From: Lancefieldella rimae ATCC 49626
GTDB taxonomy: Bacteria; Actinomycetota; Coriobacteriia; Coriobacteriales; Atopobiaceae
DNA: 64,000 nt
Assembly (NCBI RefSeq): GCF_000174015.1
Contig: NZ_ACFE01000001.1
Coordinates: 310,001-374,000, forward strand
Direction of reading: 5' to 3'
Within the stretch, counting starts at the first letter, position 1, and each line of letters begins with the position of its first letter. Shown in pieces: positions 33,671-42,896 of this stretch. The position numbers were made by a program, and so were the translations under genes. Below the pieces are notes generated by a model. It saw nothing but the letters and a program-made list of their open reading frames with translations. It was not told the DNA's origin and ran no database searches.

Positions 33671-33877
33671 GACCACTCCTTAGCATTTTGATATTTGCGT
33701 TAAGCCTAGCACGTAATCATACCTTTTACGTGAGAGGAAAAGAAATTCGCGAAGCTCATACATTTCTCCCATGGCAATGCACTACCCTAGTATTTGAAAA
33801 AGAATTTGTGCCGGAGCAAAATAAGTGCCCATGCGCAATAAGTGCTCACGTGTCACTCGTATCGTAAGGTAGGTGTT

Positions 33878-34849
33878 ATGGAACTCAGTCAGGCAATAGA
33901 GCATGCGAGTGCATATCTGATACCGGGATTTTTGAACGACGATGCCACGCTCACGGCGGAGCGTCTCAAAAACGAAGACGCTCTCAAGACACTCCTTGAT
34001 GCCTGGAATGCCGCTCCAAAAGACAGTCTTCCGTTTTCTTTTGATCTGGTACGCCAGCTCGCCGACCGTAATCGCGAGGTTTGTGACCTCTATGGTTCCG
34101 AGCGCCTGCGTAATGTCAATGGAGTGTCGCTTGCGCGCGGACTTACCATCGAGGACACCGCGCGAGGAGTAGCAAAATTACAACACCGACGTGAAGCTGC
34201 AGTCATGAAAACGGCAGGACCTACGCTTGCCGATCTTGCCCTCGCCTATCACGAAAAACCGGTTTCAGGCACGATTTTGGGTATCGACATCGAGACAACT
34301 TCTCGCTTCCCCGATCAAGGCTACATCATCAATATAGGTTTTGAGTTCTGGAATCTTGGTCCTGAGACCGTTCCGGTGGATCCTCATGCGGCATACTTCG
34401 GCATGCCGGAGCTTTATCGCGAGAAGGGCGTTCCCCTGAGCGAAATCCATCATATTACCTGGCAAGACCTTGACGGTAGACCATTGTTCCGCTCAGATAA
34501 AGCCGCTCAAAAAGCGCTGCTTACCGCAATGAAAAAAGTTCCGTTCATGGCTCATAACGCTGCTTTTGAAGATTCCTGGTTCATGTTGCACATAGACGGA
34601 TATGCCGAAGCTCACAAAGAAGGCAAGATCGTCCCCATCGACACGCGTGAAATCTGTCGCCGCCTTGATCCGGAGTTTCGCTCTCTTCTCCCTGCGTCAA
34701 GACCTGCAAGTCTTGAAAACTGGGCACGCAGACGTGGAACGCTTGCGGCTCATGAGGTCGAGCAGCACCTTGGTCTTGACGATGTTGATCTTATGATTCG
34801 CACCGTACAGGCGGAACTGAACGAGAGGAATATGTTCAAAGCCTCGTGA
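33878..34849 (+). CDS. DEDD-family 3'-5' exonuclease-domain protein
   Basis: The start ATG 33878 (MELSQAIEHASAYLIPGFL) has AAGGTAGGT upstream and gives 323 residues. Residues about 130-310 form an RNase-H-fold exonuclease: GIDIETTSRFPDQGYIINIGF (DxE motif), FMAHNAAFEDSWFM (third motif with Asp), and AAHEVEQHLGLDDVDLMIRTV (final His and Asp). This fits the DnaQ-like DEDDh group. The N-terminal 130 residues are a helical region I do not recognise. A role in DNA or RNA trimming is expected; the substrate is unknown. Confidence 0.82.
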   Translation: MELSQAIEHASAYLIPGFLNDDATLTAERLKNEDALKTLLDAWNAAPKDSLPFSFDLVRQLADRNREVCDLYGSERLRNVNGVSLARGLTIEDTARGVAKLQHRREAAVMKTAGPTLADLALAYHEKPVSGTILGIDIETTSRFPDQGYIINIGFEFWNLGPETVPVDPHAAYFGMPELYREKGVPLSEIHHITWQDLDGRPLFRSDKAAQKALLTAMKKVPFMAHNAAFEDSWFMLHIDGYAEAHKEGKIVPIDTREICRRLDPEFRSLLPASRPASLENWARRRGTLAAHEVEQHLGLDDVDLMIRTVQAELNERNMFKAS

Positions 34850-34977
34850 CACATTGCGGCCGCTTGAGCTATATACTTGTTTGGTTGTTTATTATGTCGT
34901 CATGCAGCACAAAATTGGCTGTATATATTTGACTCTTCGGACTCTCGTGCTGAAGATGTCAGCTGTTAGGAGGAGCC

Positions 34978-36483
34978 TTGTCTCAAAACAAGCAGGTCCG
35001 TGTACGCTTTGCCCCCTCGCCCACCGGAAAGCTGCATATAGGAGGCGCGCGCACCGCTATCTATAACTGGGCGTTTGCGCGAGCCAACGGTGGAACCTTT
35101 ATTCTGCGCATCGACGACACCGATCCCGCCCGCTCCACTGACGAAAATACGCAAATCATCCTGCGCGCCATGCGTTGGCTTGGTCTTGACTGGGACGAAG
35201 GTCCCGACAAGGGCGGCGATTTTGGCCCGTATGCACAAACCGAACGCCTTGAAATTTATCGTAAGGCCGCACACAGCCTGTTGGCAGAGGGTAAGGCATA
35301 TCCGTGCTTCTGCACGCCGGAAAAGCTTGCAGCGGATAAAAAGGCAGCAGAAGAGCGACATGACTCATTCCAAGGCTATCAACGTACCTGCAGAAACATT
35401 GATCCCGCAGAAGCTCAGGCACGCATTGAGGCCGGCGAGCCCTACACCATCCGCATCAAGGTACCACTCGATCGCGGAGACGTTATCGTTCACGACGCGG
35501 TCCACGGCGACGTTACCTTCAATGCCCGTGAGCTCGATGATTTTATCATCTTCCGTTCTGACGGCACGCCTACCTATAACTTTGCAACCGTCGTTGACGA
35601 TGCCTTGATGGGTATCACACACATCATCCGAGGCGACGATCACCTCTCCAATACTCCCCGTCAGATCATGGTATATGAAGCTTTGGACGCACCGGTACCT
35701 GAGTTCGCACATATTTCCATGATTTTAGGTCCCGACGGCAAAAAACTTTCCAAACGCCATGGTGCCACCTCCGTTGAAGAGTATCGCGACGCAGGCTACC
35801 TTTCCGATGCCTTCGTCAATTACCTGGCGCTTCTCGGCTGGTCGCTGGACGGAGAAACCACCATTGTCCCGCGCGACGTCCTTGCTTCTCAGTTCTCGCT
35901 CGACCACGTTTCAAAAAACCCCGCCAAATCAGATCCCGAGCGGCTCAACTGGATAAATGCTACCTACCTCTCGGTCATGGACAATAAAACGTTTTCCGTA
36001 CAGGTTCTTATCCCGGAACTTGTCTCCGCAGGCCTGGAGCCCGTTTCCGATACGGAAACCGATGCGGAAAAAATCTATGCCACACGTCCCGCCTGGTATG
36101 ATCTGCTCTCTGAGATTCTTAAACCTCGCACCACCGTTTCCCCTGATGTTGTGGAGAAATCCCGCTTCCTCTACGAAGGCGCCGAGGTTACCTTTGACGA
36201 GAAGAGCGTCTCCAAGAGTCTTGCAAAGGACGGAGCTGTCTCCATTCTTGAAGCGGCACATGCCGCACTTCTGCCCGTTTCCGAATGGACTCCGGCAAAC
36301 ATTGACGCGGCACTTGAGGTCCTCCCCGAACAACTCGACCTCAAAAAACGTGTGGTTTTTCAAGCAGTTCGCGTTGCCGAATGCGGCAACATGGTTTCCC
36401 CGCCGCTTGGAGAATCCATGGCGCTTCTCGGCAAAGACATCGCTCTTGCACGACTTGAAAGAGCCCTTAAAATAGCCCAATAA
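34978..36483 (+). CDS. gltX: Glutamyl-tRNA synthetase
   Basis: The TTG start at 34978 follows AGGAGGAGCC closely and is the only start near the conserved N-terminus VRVRFAPSPTGKLHIGGARTAIYNWAFA (HIGH-type motif). The KMSKS-type motif is KKLSKRHGA. The 501-residue length fits bacterial GltX. Whether it is strict for tRNA-Glu or also charges tRNA-Gln cannot be judged here. Confidence 0.95.
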   Translation: MSQNKQVRVRFAPSPTGKLHIGGARTAIYNWAFARANGGTFILRIDDTDPARSTDENTQIILRAMRWLGLDWDEGPDKGGDFGPYAQTERLEIYRKAAHSLLAEGKAYPCFCTPEKLAADKKAAEERHDSFQGYQRTCRNIDPAEAQARIEAGEPYTIRIKVPLDRGDVIVHDAVHGDVTFNARELDDFIIFRSDGTPTYNFATVVDDALMGITHIIRGDDHLSNTPRQIMVYEALDAPVPEFAHISMILGPDGKKLSKRHGATSVEEYRDAGYLSDAFVNYLALLGWSLDGETTIVPRDVLASQFSLDHVSKNPAKSDPERLNWINATYLSVMDNKTFSVQVLIPELVSAGLEPVSDTETDAEKIYATRPAWYDLLSEILKPRTTVSPDVVEKSRFLYEGAEVTFDEKSVSKSLAKDGAVSILEAAHAALLPVSEWTPANIDAALEVLPEQLDLKKRVVFQAVRVAECGNMVSPPLGESMALLGKDIALARLERALKIAQ

Positions 36484-36521
36484 CGCGCAGATAATTCGCA
36501 TTTTATATAAGGAGTTTCTCC

Positions 36522-38123
36522 ATGATGACCATGTCTGCACTTGAGGTCTTGGGTCCCATTATGGTTGGCCCTTCCTCATCGCATACCGCAGGCGCTCTTC
36601 GCATTGCCCTCGCAGCCCGTTCGCTTGCGCCCGACCCTCTCGTTCGCGTAGAGTTCTGGCTCTACAACTCGTTTTCTCACACACACCGCGGACATGGCAC
36701 CGATCAGGCCCTCGTTGCCGGTATGCTCGGCTGCGCTCCCGATGACAAACGAGTACGCGATTCCTTTGCCCTTGCAAAAGAGCACGGCTTGGCCTTTGAC
36801 GTTATCGAGAAGGGCGACGATGAGTCGCTCCATCCCAATACCGTTGAAGTGCACATGTATGGCCCCGAAACCGCACACGTGGCTGTCATGGGAGAGTCTA
36901 TTGGCGGAGGCCGTATTCGCATCAGTGGCGTTAACGGTGCTCATGTCCGTATGGCCGGCGACATGCCTACCATCTTTGTCTCTCACCACGACACGCCTGG
37001 CGTTCTTGCGGCTCTTACGGCGGTTCTTGCCCAGCAGCATATCAACGTTGCAACCATGCGCACCTTCCGTGCTGCGCGCGGGGGTGTGGCATACACCATC
37101 TTTGAGATAGACGAGGAAATTTCTGAGCGCACCCTTACTCTGTTTCGACAGGCTCCCCACGTTATCTACGCAACTCAAGTCTATATCCCAGGCGCTGCCC
37201 CTGCGATTACGCAAGGTCCGCACAGCACTCACTTTGACAACGGTGTCGAGCTTCTCGCTCTTTGTGAAAGCAACAATCTCTCCATTGGCGCAGCCATGCA
37301 ACGGCGCGAGAAGATCTTACGGCCCGAGGCGGACAGTGAAAAAGAAATGACGCGGGTACTCAATGTCATGCGTCAAGAAGTACGTGACACCATTGAAAAT
37401 CCCCGCGCATCCATTGGCGGTCTTCTCTTTGGCCAGGCTCAGGCAACCGCCAACACAAGCCCCGCCATAATTGATGCTTTAATGGGGCCGGTGCAAACAA
37501 AAGCGGTAGCCTTTGCCATGGCCGTTCTCGAGCGCTCGGCAACCATGGGTATCATTGTGGCCGCCCCCACTGCCGGCGCCTCAGGTGTCGTACCCGGCTC
37601 CATCCTCGCCGTGGCAGAGCACATACACGCAACAGACGACCAAATCCTTCTTGCGCTGTGGAATGCCGCCGCCTTAGGTGCCATCCTGTCAACAAACGCA
37701 AGCGTCTCAGGGGCGGAAGGCGGATGTCAGGCAGAAATAGGATCGGCGGCCGCCATGAGCGCATCGGCCCTCACCGAGCTTCTCGGCGGCACGCCAAAGC
37801 AATGCCTTGACGCCGCTTCGATTGCGCTTTCCAATTTGCTTGGCTTGGTTTGCGACCCCGTGCGCGGACTTGTTGAGTATCCGTGCCAAGATAGAAATGC
37901 CATCGGAGTTGCGGCGGCTATCAGTTCTGCACAACTTGCCCTCGCCGGTATTGGCAATCCTCTTCCGTTTGATGAGGTGGCGCACACTATGGCAGACGTG
38001 GGAGCAGAGCTCCCCTCCACCCTTCGTGAGACGGCAAAAGGAGGACTTGCTGCCGCTCCAAGTGCACAAACAGCCTGCTCTGCCTGTACCGCTTGCCACG
38101 TGGCTTTACCCAAAATCCCCTAG
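36522..38123 (+). CDS. sdaA: L-serine ammonia-lyase, fused beta-alpha form, iron-sulfur dependent
   Basis: The enzyme deaminates L-serine to pyruvate. The first 230 residues are the beta region (SALEVLGPIMVGPSSSHTAGA, SFSHTHRGHGTDQALVAG) plus an ACT-like domain (VSHHDTPGVLAALTAVLAQQHINVATM). The rest is the alpha region with PTAGASGVVPG and the cluster cysteines in SGAEGGCQAEIG, LVCDPVRG and ACTACHVA. It is thus a single-chain type, 533 residues. AAGGAG precedes the ATG, 38 bp after gltX, so co-transcription is likely. Confidence 0.95.
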   Translation: MMTMSALEVLGPIMVGPSSSHTAGALRIALAARSLAPDPLVRVEFWLYNSFSHTHRGHGTDQALVAGMLGCAPDDKRVRDSFALAKEHGLAFDVIEKGDDESLHPNTVEVHMYGPETAHVAVMGESIGGGRIRISGVNGAHVRMAGDMPTIFVSHHDTPGVLAALTAVLAQQHINVATMRTFRAARGGVAYTIFEIDEEISERTLTLFRQAPHVIYATQVYIPGAAPAITQGPHSTHFDNGVELLALCESNNLSIGAAMQRREKILRPEADSEKEMTRVLNVMRQEVRDTIENPRASIGGLLFGQAQATANTSPAIIDALMGPVQTKAVAFAMAVLERSATMGIIVAAPTAGASGVVPGSILAVAEHIHATDDQILLALWNAAALGAILSTNASVSGAEGGCQAEIGSAAAMSASALTELLGGTPKQCLDAASIALSNLLGLVCDPVRGLVEYPCQDRNAIGVAAAISSAQLALAGIGNPLPFDEVAHTMADVGAELPSTLRETAKGGLAAAPSAQTACSACTACHVALPKIP

Positions 38124-38163
38124 AAATACCCGTGTATAGCACCTGTTCCATCGTATGAACCAA

Positions 38164-38182
38164 GAGAATTTCAAAAATTCTC
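38164..38182. terminator. Hairpin after sdaA
   Basis: GAGAATTT-CAA-AAATTCTC is a perfect 8-bp stem, 41 bp after the sdaA stop. It lacks a T-run, so it is a weak terminator candidate. Confidence 0.35.
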
Positions 38183-38255
38183 GATATTCTCACTTGCATA
38201 GCTCTCGCTGCTCCTTTATAGTTATTTGTCGCGCTGGTGCGCGTGGATGACATCT

Positions 38256-38329
38256 TGGGATATCGTCTAGTGGTAGGACAGCGGATTCTGGTTCCGTCAA
38301 CGGGAGTTCGACTCTCTCTATCCCAGCCA
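38256..38329 (+). tRNA. tRNA-Gln (anticodon CTG)
   Basis: A 74-base cloverleaf with acceptor TGGGATA/TATCCCA, anticodon stem GCGGA/TCCGT and loop TTCTGGT (CTG, reading CAG), T-arm with GAGTTCGACTC, discriminator G and encoded CCA. The U1-A72 pair is a known tRNA-Gln trait. Confidence 0.95.
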
Positions 38330-38348
38330 TGTCCTTCCAAACATATAT

Positions 38349-38425
38349 GGCCCGTTCGTCTAGCGGTTCAGGACGCCGCCCTCTCAAGGCGGAGATCACC
38401 AGTTCGAATCTGGTACGGGCTACCA
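38349..38425 (+). tRNA. tRNA-Glu (anticodon CTC)
   Basis: A cloverleaf with acceptor GGCCCGT/ACGGGCT (first pair G-T), D-arm TCGTCTAGCGGTTCAGGA, anticodon stem CCGCC/GGCGG with loop CTCTCAA (CTC, reading GAG), T-arm CCAGTTCGAATCTGG and encoded CCA. It is 19 bp after tRNA-Gln and shares its terminator. Confidence 0.95.
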
Positions 38426-38434
38426 ACTATTTCA

Positions 38435-38457
38435 GGGGTCACGTTGACCCCTTTTTT
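38435..38457 (+). terminator. Terminator of the tRNA-Gln/tRNA-Glu unit
   Basis: GGGGTCA-CGT-TGACCCC is followed at once by TTTTTT, ten bases after the tRNA-Glu CCA. Confidence 0.93.
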
Positions 38458-38509
38458 ATATTGATAGGTATACTGGGTAGAGTGTTCTCTTTTTCGATTC
38501 GGAGACTTC

Positions 38510-40564
38510 ATGTGGCCTGAGTTTGTACGTGCTGTCCTTGTATTGTGTATACTGCTCTATCTTCCCGGAACACTCTTCCTTAAGGCGTTTCGTATGCCCA
38601 TAGGTTGGGCACTTCCCACTGCCCCTCTTATTAGTTGCAGCTTTATTTTTATAACCGGAGAAGTCCTTAACATACTCCGCATTCCGGCACATATCTTTTT
38701 GATGGCAGGTGTCCCACTTTTCATAGCAGGCGCAACATATGCCTTCACTCATGTTGGTACGCACCACAATCCCGCACCTTCTTCTCACACCTATGATGAT
38801 CTTCCGTGGCAGATACTTCTTATCTCTGTCGCAGTCGGTCTTGTTACCACCACGCTTTTATACGTAACGTCTCTCTCAAGCGCCGGTGCATTTGTACAGG
38901 GTTGGGATATCACTCATCACCTCGACGTCACCCAGGCTATGATTGACTCACAATGTTATTCTTCCATTAATTACAACTATTACAGCACCCCCGATGCCGC
39001 AATAATCCCCTGGCAGTCCAGTTCGTCGGGATTTTATCCAAGTGGATGGAATATTTTAAATGCTCTTGCAACGCAGCTCGTACATACTGACACAACCGTT
39101 GCTGGAAACGCTCTAAACTTCGTAAGCGCGGCAATACTGTTGCCACTCTCCATAACTACCTTCATTGCAAAAACGTTCCCCAACAAACGCACAGTTCTTC
39201 TTGCTGGAGCATTTACTGCAGGCTCCTTTTCGGTATTCCCTTGGGCGCTCTTTGTATATGGACCTATTTATCCCAACACGTTTGCTTTTTGCACGATGCC
39301 TGCAATTTTTTGGGTATTTATGCAAATTACTCGTTCAAAAACTCCAAAGCATGATCTTATATTGCTCAGTATCACATTTGTACTAGGATGTATCAGCTTA
39401 ACCGTCCTTCATACCTCTACTATTTTTTCAAGCATCATTATTCTCTTCCCTTGGTGCTTGGCGCGCATAAAACAATCAAATCGTCGCATTTCTCTTTTTG
39501 GGCATCAAGTAAAGCCACTTATACTTGTTGGTGTATTTTTTATTTTTGTCATCTTGGTATGGCTCACATTTTACTTTGTTCTGATCGTACGAGGAGTCGC
39601 CCTCAGCTTTTGGTGGAACTCCTATTCAGATCCTATAAACGCTCTTATACACGTTATTGGCCTTGACTATGTTGGTGAGTCTTATGCAGGTGGCGAGCTG
39701 GTTTCTATGCAGCCAATGCTTACGCTGACCGTCTTTGTAGGTATTGTATGGACATTTAGTAAAAAACAGGGACGTTGGCTCTCCGTTGCCTTCTTCTATA
39801 TTTCGCTTTTATGCGCATTTATCATCTCTTTTGACGTTCCTCTCAAAGGCATACTTTCTGGATTTTGGTATACCGATCCTTTCCGTATTGCAGCAACCGC
39901 TGCAATTTCTGCCATGCCGCTTGCCGCAATTGGTCTCAGTACGCTTGGATGTGCACTCTTTGATTTAATCTGTAAATACCAGCCACGCCTTCCACACTTT
40001 CTCGGGAAGAGAGCTTCTCTAGTCTTAGTAATTACCGTATTTATCCTTGGTAATTATCTCATCGCTATGCCTTCTTCTAAGCATCCTGCGCCCACCAATG
40101 CATTCTCTGCTTTTAAAACCGTAGCAGTCGAATCTTATGGTGACAAAGATCCTCTCACAAACGAAGAACGTGAATTTTTACGTCGCGTTAAGAATGTCAT
40201 TCCAAAAGGAGCTCGCGTAGCAAACATCCCCTATGACGGAAGTCTTTGGGCATATGCTACCAATAACGTACATGTCGTTTGGCGATATCCCACCGGATAT
40301 GACAATACTGAAAAGCCAACTTCAGCGATATTGAGAAAACGTCTGAAGGACATTGCTTCAGACGAAGAAGTTCGAAGCATTGCTAAAGAACTCGATATCC
40401 ATTACGTTCTAGTACTAGGAATTCCTTCAGAGTCTGGTGCAATAGGGAACAACTATAGATCGGGTACATTCAGAGGAATTTTAGGTATCACTGACGACAC
40501 CCCGGGATTTGAAGTAGTACTGTCTGAAGGTAATATGCGTCTCTATAAGATTACCCTGTATTAA
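38510..40564 (+). CDS. Large polytopic membrane protein, GT-C-like
   Basis: The 684-residue protein has roughly twelve to fourteen hydrophobic helices over residues 1-525 and a soluble C-terminal part of about 150 residues that should face outside (ATNNVHVVWRYPTGYD, then LDIHYVLVLG). The loop after the third or fourth helix holds a conserved-looking GWDITHHLDVTQAMIDS and a Trp/Gly-rich PWQSSSSGFYPSGWNIL. This plan, with acidic residues in an early outer loop, recalls lipid-sugar-using GT-C glycosyltransferases and the actinobacterial DUF6541 proteins; I name these only as likenesses. Codon use looks more A/T-rich than the neighbours. CGGAGA precedes the ATG. A role in surface glycan building is an inference. 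Confidence 0.75.
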   Translation: MWPEFVRAVLVLCILLYLPGTLFLKAFRMPIGWALPTAPLISCSFIFITGEVLNILRIPAHIFLMAGVPLFIAGATYAFTHVGTHHNPAPSSHTYDDLPWQILLISVAVGLVTTTLLYVTSLSSAGAFVQGWDITHHLDVTQAMIDSQCYSSINYNYYSTPDAAIIPWQSSSSGFYPSGWNILNALATQLVHTDTTVAGNALNFVSAAILLPLSITTFIAKTFPNKRTVLLAGAFTAGSFSVFPWALFVYGPIYPNTFAFCTMPAIFWVFMQITRSKTPKHDLILLSITFVLGCISLTVLHTSTIFSSIIILFPWCLARIKQSNRRISLFGHQVKPLILVGVFFIFVILVWLTFYFVLIVRGVALSFWWNSYSDPINALIHVIGLDYVGESYAGGELVSMQPMLTLTVFVGIVWTFSKKQGRWLSVAFFYISLLCAFIISFDVPLKGILSGFWYTDPFRIAATAAISAMPLAAIGLSTLGCALFDLICKYQPRLPHFLGKRASLVLVITVFILGNYLIAMPSSKHPAPTNAFSAFKTVAVESYGDKDPLTNEEREFLRRVKNVIPKGARVANIPYDGSLWAYATNNVHVVWRYPTGYDNTEKPTSAILRKRLKDIASDEEVRSIAKELDIHYVLVLGIPSESGAIGNNYRSGTFRGILGITDDTPGFEVVLSEGNMRLYKITLY

Positions 40565-40591
40565 TTACCAACAGCGTTTTAGTCTCACACC

Positions 40592-40627
40592 AAAAAGCGG
40601 TATAGACCCTTACGAAATCTATACCGC
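40592..40627 (-). terminator. Terminator of metK
   Basis: GCGGTATAGA (40597-40606) and TCTATACCGC (40618-40627) form a perfect 10-bp stem. On the minus strand, after metK, it is followed by TTTTTGG. It lies between two convergent genes. Confidence 0.9.
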
Positions 40628-40664
40628 AGCAACTCTGCACCTTATATTAGTGTTTCTGCAAAGG

Positions 40665-41927
40665 CTAACCCTTGCGAATTGCGACAAGAAGCTCATTAAC
40701 TCGATTAGTTTGCTCCCATGTAAAGTCAGCGTCATTACGGCCAAAATGACCATATGCAGCTGTCTTTTCAAAGATAGGACGGCGCAGTTTCAAATCCCGA
40801 ATGATTGCTCCCGGGCGAAGATCAAATACCTTTTGTATGGCCTTCTCGATATCCGTATCAGAAGCAACGCCATTATTTGTACCAAACGTATCAACCATAA
40901 TTGAAAGTGGATGCGCAACACCAATGGCATAGGCAAGCTCAATTTCACATTTATGAGCAAGACCTGCGGCAACCACATTTTTTGCCACCCAACGCGCAGC
41001 GTATGCAGCACTGCGATCCACTTTGGTGCAGTCTTTTCCTGAAAATGCTCCACCACCGTGGCGACCCATACCGCCATACGTATCTACAATAATTTTTCTG
41101 CCGGTAAGACCTGTATCTCCCATGGGACCGCCGACCACAAAACGGCCTGTTGGATTGACATAAATATCAGCATTATCCCACGCAATACCCACGTGCCCAA
41201 ACACCGGTTTAATCACATGCTCAATCATGTCGTCTCTAATGACGCTCATGTCTTCAATCTCGGGAGCATGTTGTGTAGAGATGACAACGGCAGAGACCTC
41301 AACCGGCCGGTCGTCCTCATATCTAACGGTTACCTGTGTCTTTCCGTCAGGGCGCAAATAGGAAAGCTCCTCCGTTTTGCGAACCACCGCTAGGCGCTCA
41401 GCAAGACGCTGTGCCAAATACGCAGGCATTGGCATGAGCACGTCGGTTTCATCGGTTGCATACCCAAACATCATCCCCTGGTCTCCTGCACCGATAAGAT
41501 CAAGCGGATCTGCACTTCTCCCCGTCTGTACGTCATAGGACTCGTCAACGCCCTGCGCAATATCGGGACTCTGTTCATGGATAAGATTCAATACGCCGCA
41601 GGTCTCGCAGTCAAACCCATACTTCGCGCGATCATATCCAATGCGCTTCAGCGTTTTTCTGGCGATGTCCTGCACATCAATATATGCCTGCGTACGAATC
41701 TCACCGGCAATGATAATGGTTCCGGTTGTTGCAAATGTCTCACATGCACAGCGCACATGATTGACATTGGCAGCCTCCCCTGAAGGAGAAATATAGCCTT
41801 GTGCCTGCAGTTTTGATTCTTTTGCGAGAATGGCGTCAAGCACCGCATCGGATATTTGATCACAAACCTTATCGGGATGGCCTTCCGTAACGGATTCCGA
41901 TGTAAAGTAATACGACCTATGAGTCAT
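40665..41927 (-). CDS. metK: S-adenosylmethionine synthetase
   Basis: MetK makes S-adenosylmethionine from methionine and ATP. The protein has the N-terminal [39 protein letters not shown], the P-loop-like [18 protein letters not shown] and [13 protein letters not shown] at the end. The length of 420 residues is slightly above usual (about 390). AAAGGACG precedes the ATG. No SAM riboswitch is apparent in the 91 bp upstream. Confidence 0.97.
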   Translation of the reverse strand: MTHRSYYFTSESVTEGHPDKVCDQISDAVLDAILAKESKLQAQGYISPSGEAANVNHVRCACETFATTGTIIIAGEIRTQAYIDVQDIARKTLKRIGYDRAKYGFDCETCGVLNLIHEQSPDIAQGVDESYDVQTGRSADPLDLIGAGDQGMMFGYATDETDVLMPMPAYLAQRLAERLAVVRKTEELSYLRPDGKTQVTVRYEDDRPVEVSAVVISTQHAPEIEDMSVIRDDMIEHVIKPVFGHVGIAWDNADIYVNPTGRFVVGGPMGDTGLTGRKIIVDTYGGMGRHGGGAFSGKDCTKVDRSAAYAARWVAKNVVAAGLAHKCEIELAYAIGVAHPLSIMVDTFGTNNGVASDTDIEKAIQKVFDLRPGAIIRDLKLRRPIFEKTAAYGHFGRNDADFTWEQTNRVNELLVAIRKG

Positions 41928-42018
41928 GGTTCGTCCTTTCTTTCATGGCAGTTATGTAAAAACAATTGCGAGAAAATCCTCACAATCCATCTGTGTCTAT
42001 CACCTAAGATACAACTAT

Positions 42019-42747
42019 TTATACCGATACTTCCGACTGAGTTCCAACACCTTTCAAAACCATCGAGAGAAGCTTGGTGACAAGTTCATCAACGGTCAGC
42101 TCATAATGAGTGCCACCCATAAATCCGATGGCGGAAAGTACCAAAGAACCCACTATTGCACAGGCCGCAAGACGAGTGTCTGCATCTTCTTGAATAAAGC
42201 CTTCCTGCTTACCTTGCTCAAGCTGCGCGGACAAGAACATAATGACTCGTGACAGATGCGAATCCACATTAGAAATTAAATCTCCTTTTGAGCTTGCAAA
42301 TTTACTTACCAGCGCAAGCACGAGAGGAGATCCGGGCATAATCTGAGAAGCTAGCTCTTTAAGAATTGCCCGCAGTGAATCGATTGAAACTGAGGTTCCT
42401 GTAGATACACGCGTCACTTCTTCAGCCAAATCATCGACGGAGCTGTCAAAAATTGCCTGCACAAGAGAATCTTTATCGGCAAAGTAATAGTACAAAGCAC
42501 CCTTACTTAATTGCGCCTGAGAAGAAACCTCGCTCATCTTGAAATCAGTACTTCCCCGCTCAACCATAATCTTCGTTGCCACGGACATAATACGCTTGCG
42601 CGTTTCAACGCTTTTCTTTGTCCGTCTTTCATCTTTTCTGTGAGAGGCAGCAACGATGGCTTCGTGCACAAATTCATGAGCTTGAGCATGTACGGCAACA
42701 ATATGTGCGGCAGTCTCTTCCAAAGCATTGATGTCTTTCTTGCTCAT
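42019..42747 (-). CDS. TetR-family regulator
   Basis: The start MSKKDINALEETAAHI at 42747 has GGAGG upstream and gives 242 residues. The N-terminal 55 residues are an uncommon extension. The TetR helix-turn-helix follows (RIMSVATKIMVERGSTDFKMSEVSSQAQLSKGALYYYFADKDSLVQAIF). The C-terminal ligand domain is helical. It is divergent from two YhgE/Pip genes across a 150-bp gap with an inverted repeat at 42796-42833, so it probably controls them and itself. Confidence 0.88.
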   Translation of the reverse strand: MSKKDINALEETAAHIVAVHAQAHEFVHEAIVAASHRKDERRTKKSVETRKRIMSVATKIMVERGSTDFKMSEVSSQAQLSKGALYYYFADKDSLVQAIFDSSVDDLAEEVTRVSTGTSVSIDSLRAILKELASQIMPGSPLVLALVSKFASSKGDLISNVDSHLSRVIMFLSAQLEQGKQEGFIQEDADTRLAACAIVGSLVLSAIGFMGGTHYELTVDELVTKLLSMVLKGVGTQSEVSV

Positions 42748-42795
42748 ATGCAGACCTCCAGAGTCTTGTTTTAGTAAGCTCATGATATCGTATAT

Positions 42796-42843
42796 CCAAA
42801 TTTTGAACATTATTTAAAAATTTTTCAATTTGGCTATTATAAT
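42796..42843 (+). promoter_or_regulatory. Candidate operator and -10 box for the YhgE/Pip pair
   Basis: CCAAATT (42796-42802) and AATTTGG (42827-42833) are inverted copies, with TTGAA (42803-42807) and TTCAA (42825-42829) nested inside. TATAAT lies at 42838-42843. No good -35 box is visible at the usual distance. The position between the divergent TetR gene and its likely target fits a TetR operator. Confidence 0.45.
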
Positions 42844-42896
42844 GGCTTCAGGTGGGGTAAAGTTCCACCGTAAAATACGTCATCGGAAGGACCGCA

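Noticed and set aside
41928-42018. SAM riboswitch upstream of metK
   Set aside because: The gap is only 91 bp and shows none of the conserved SAM-I core or a terminator/antiterminator pair.
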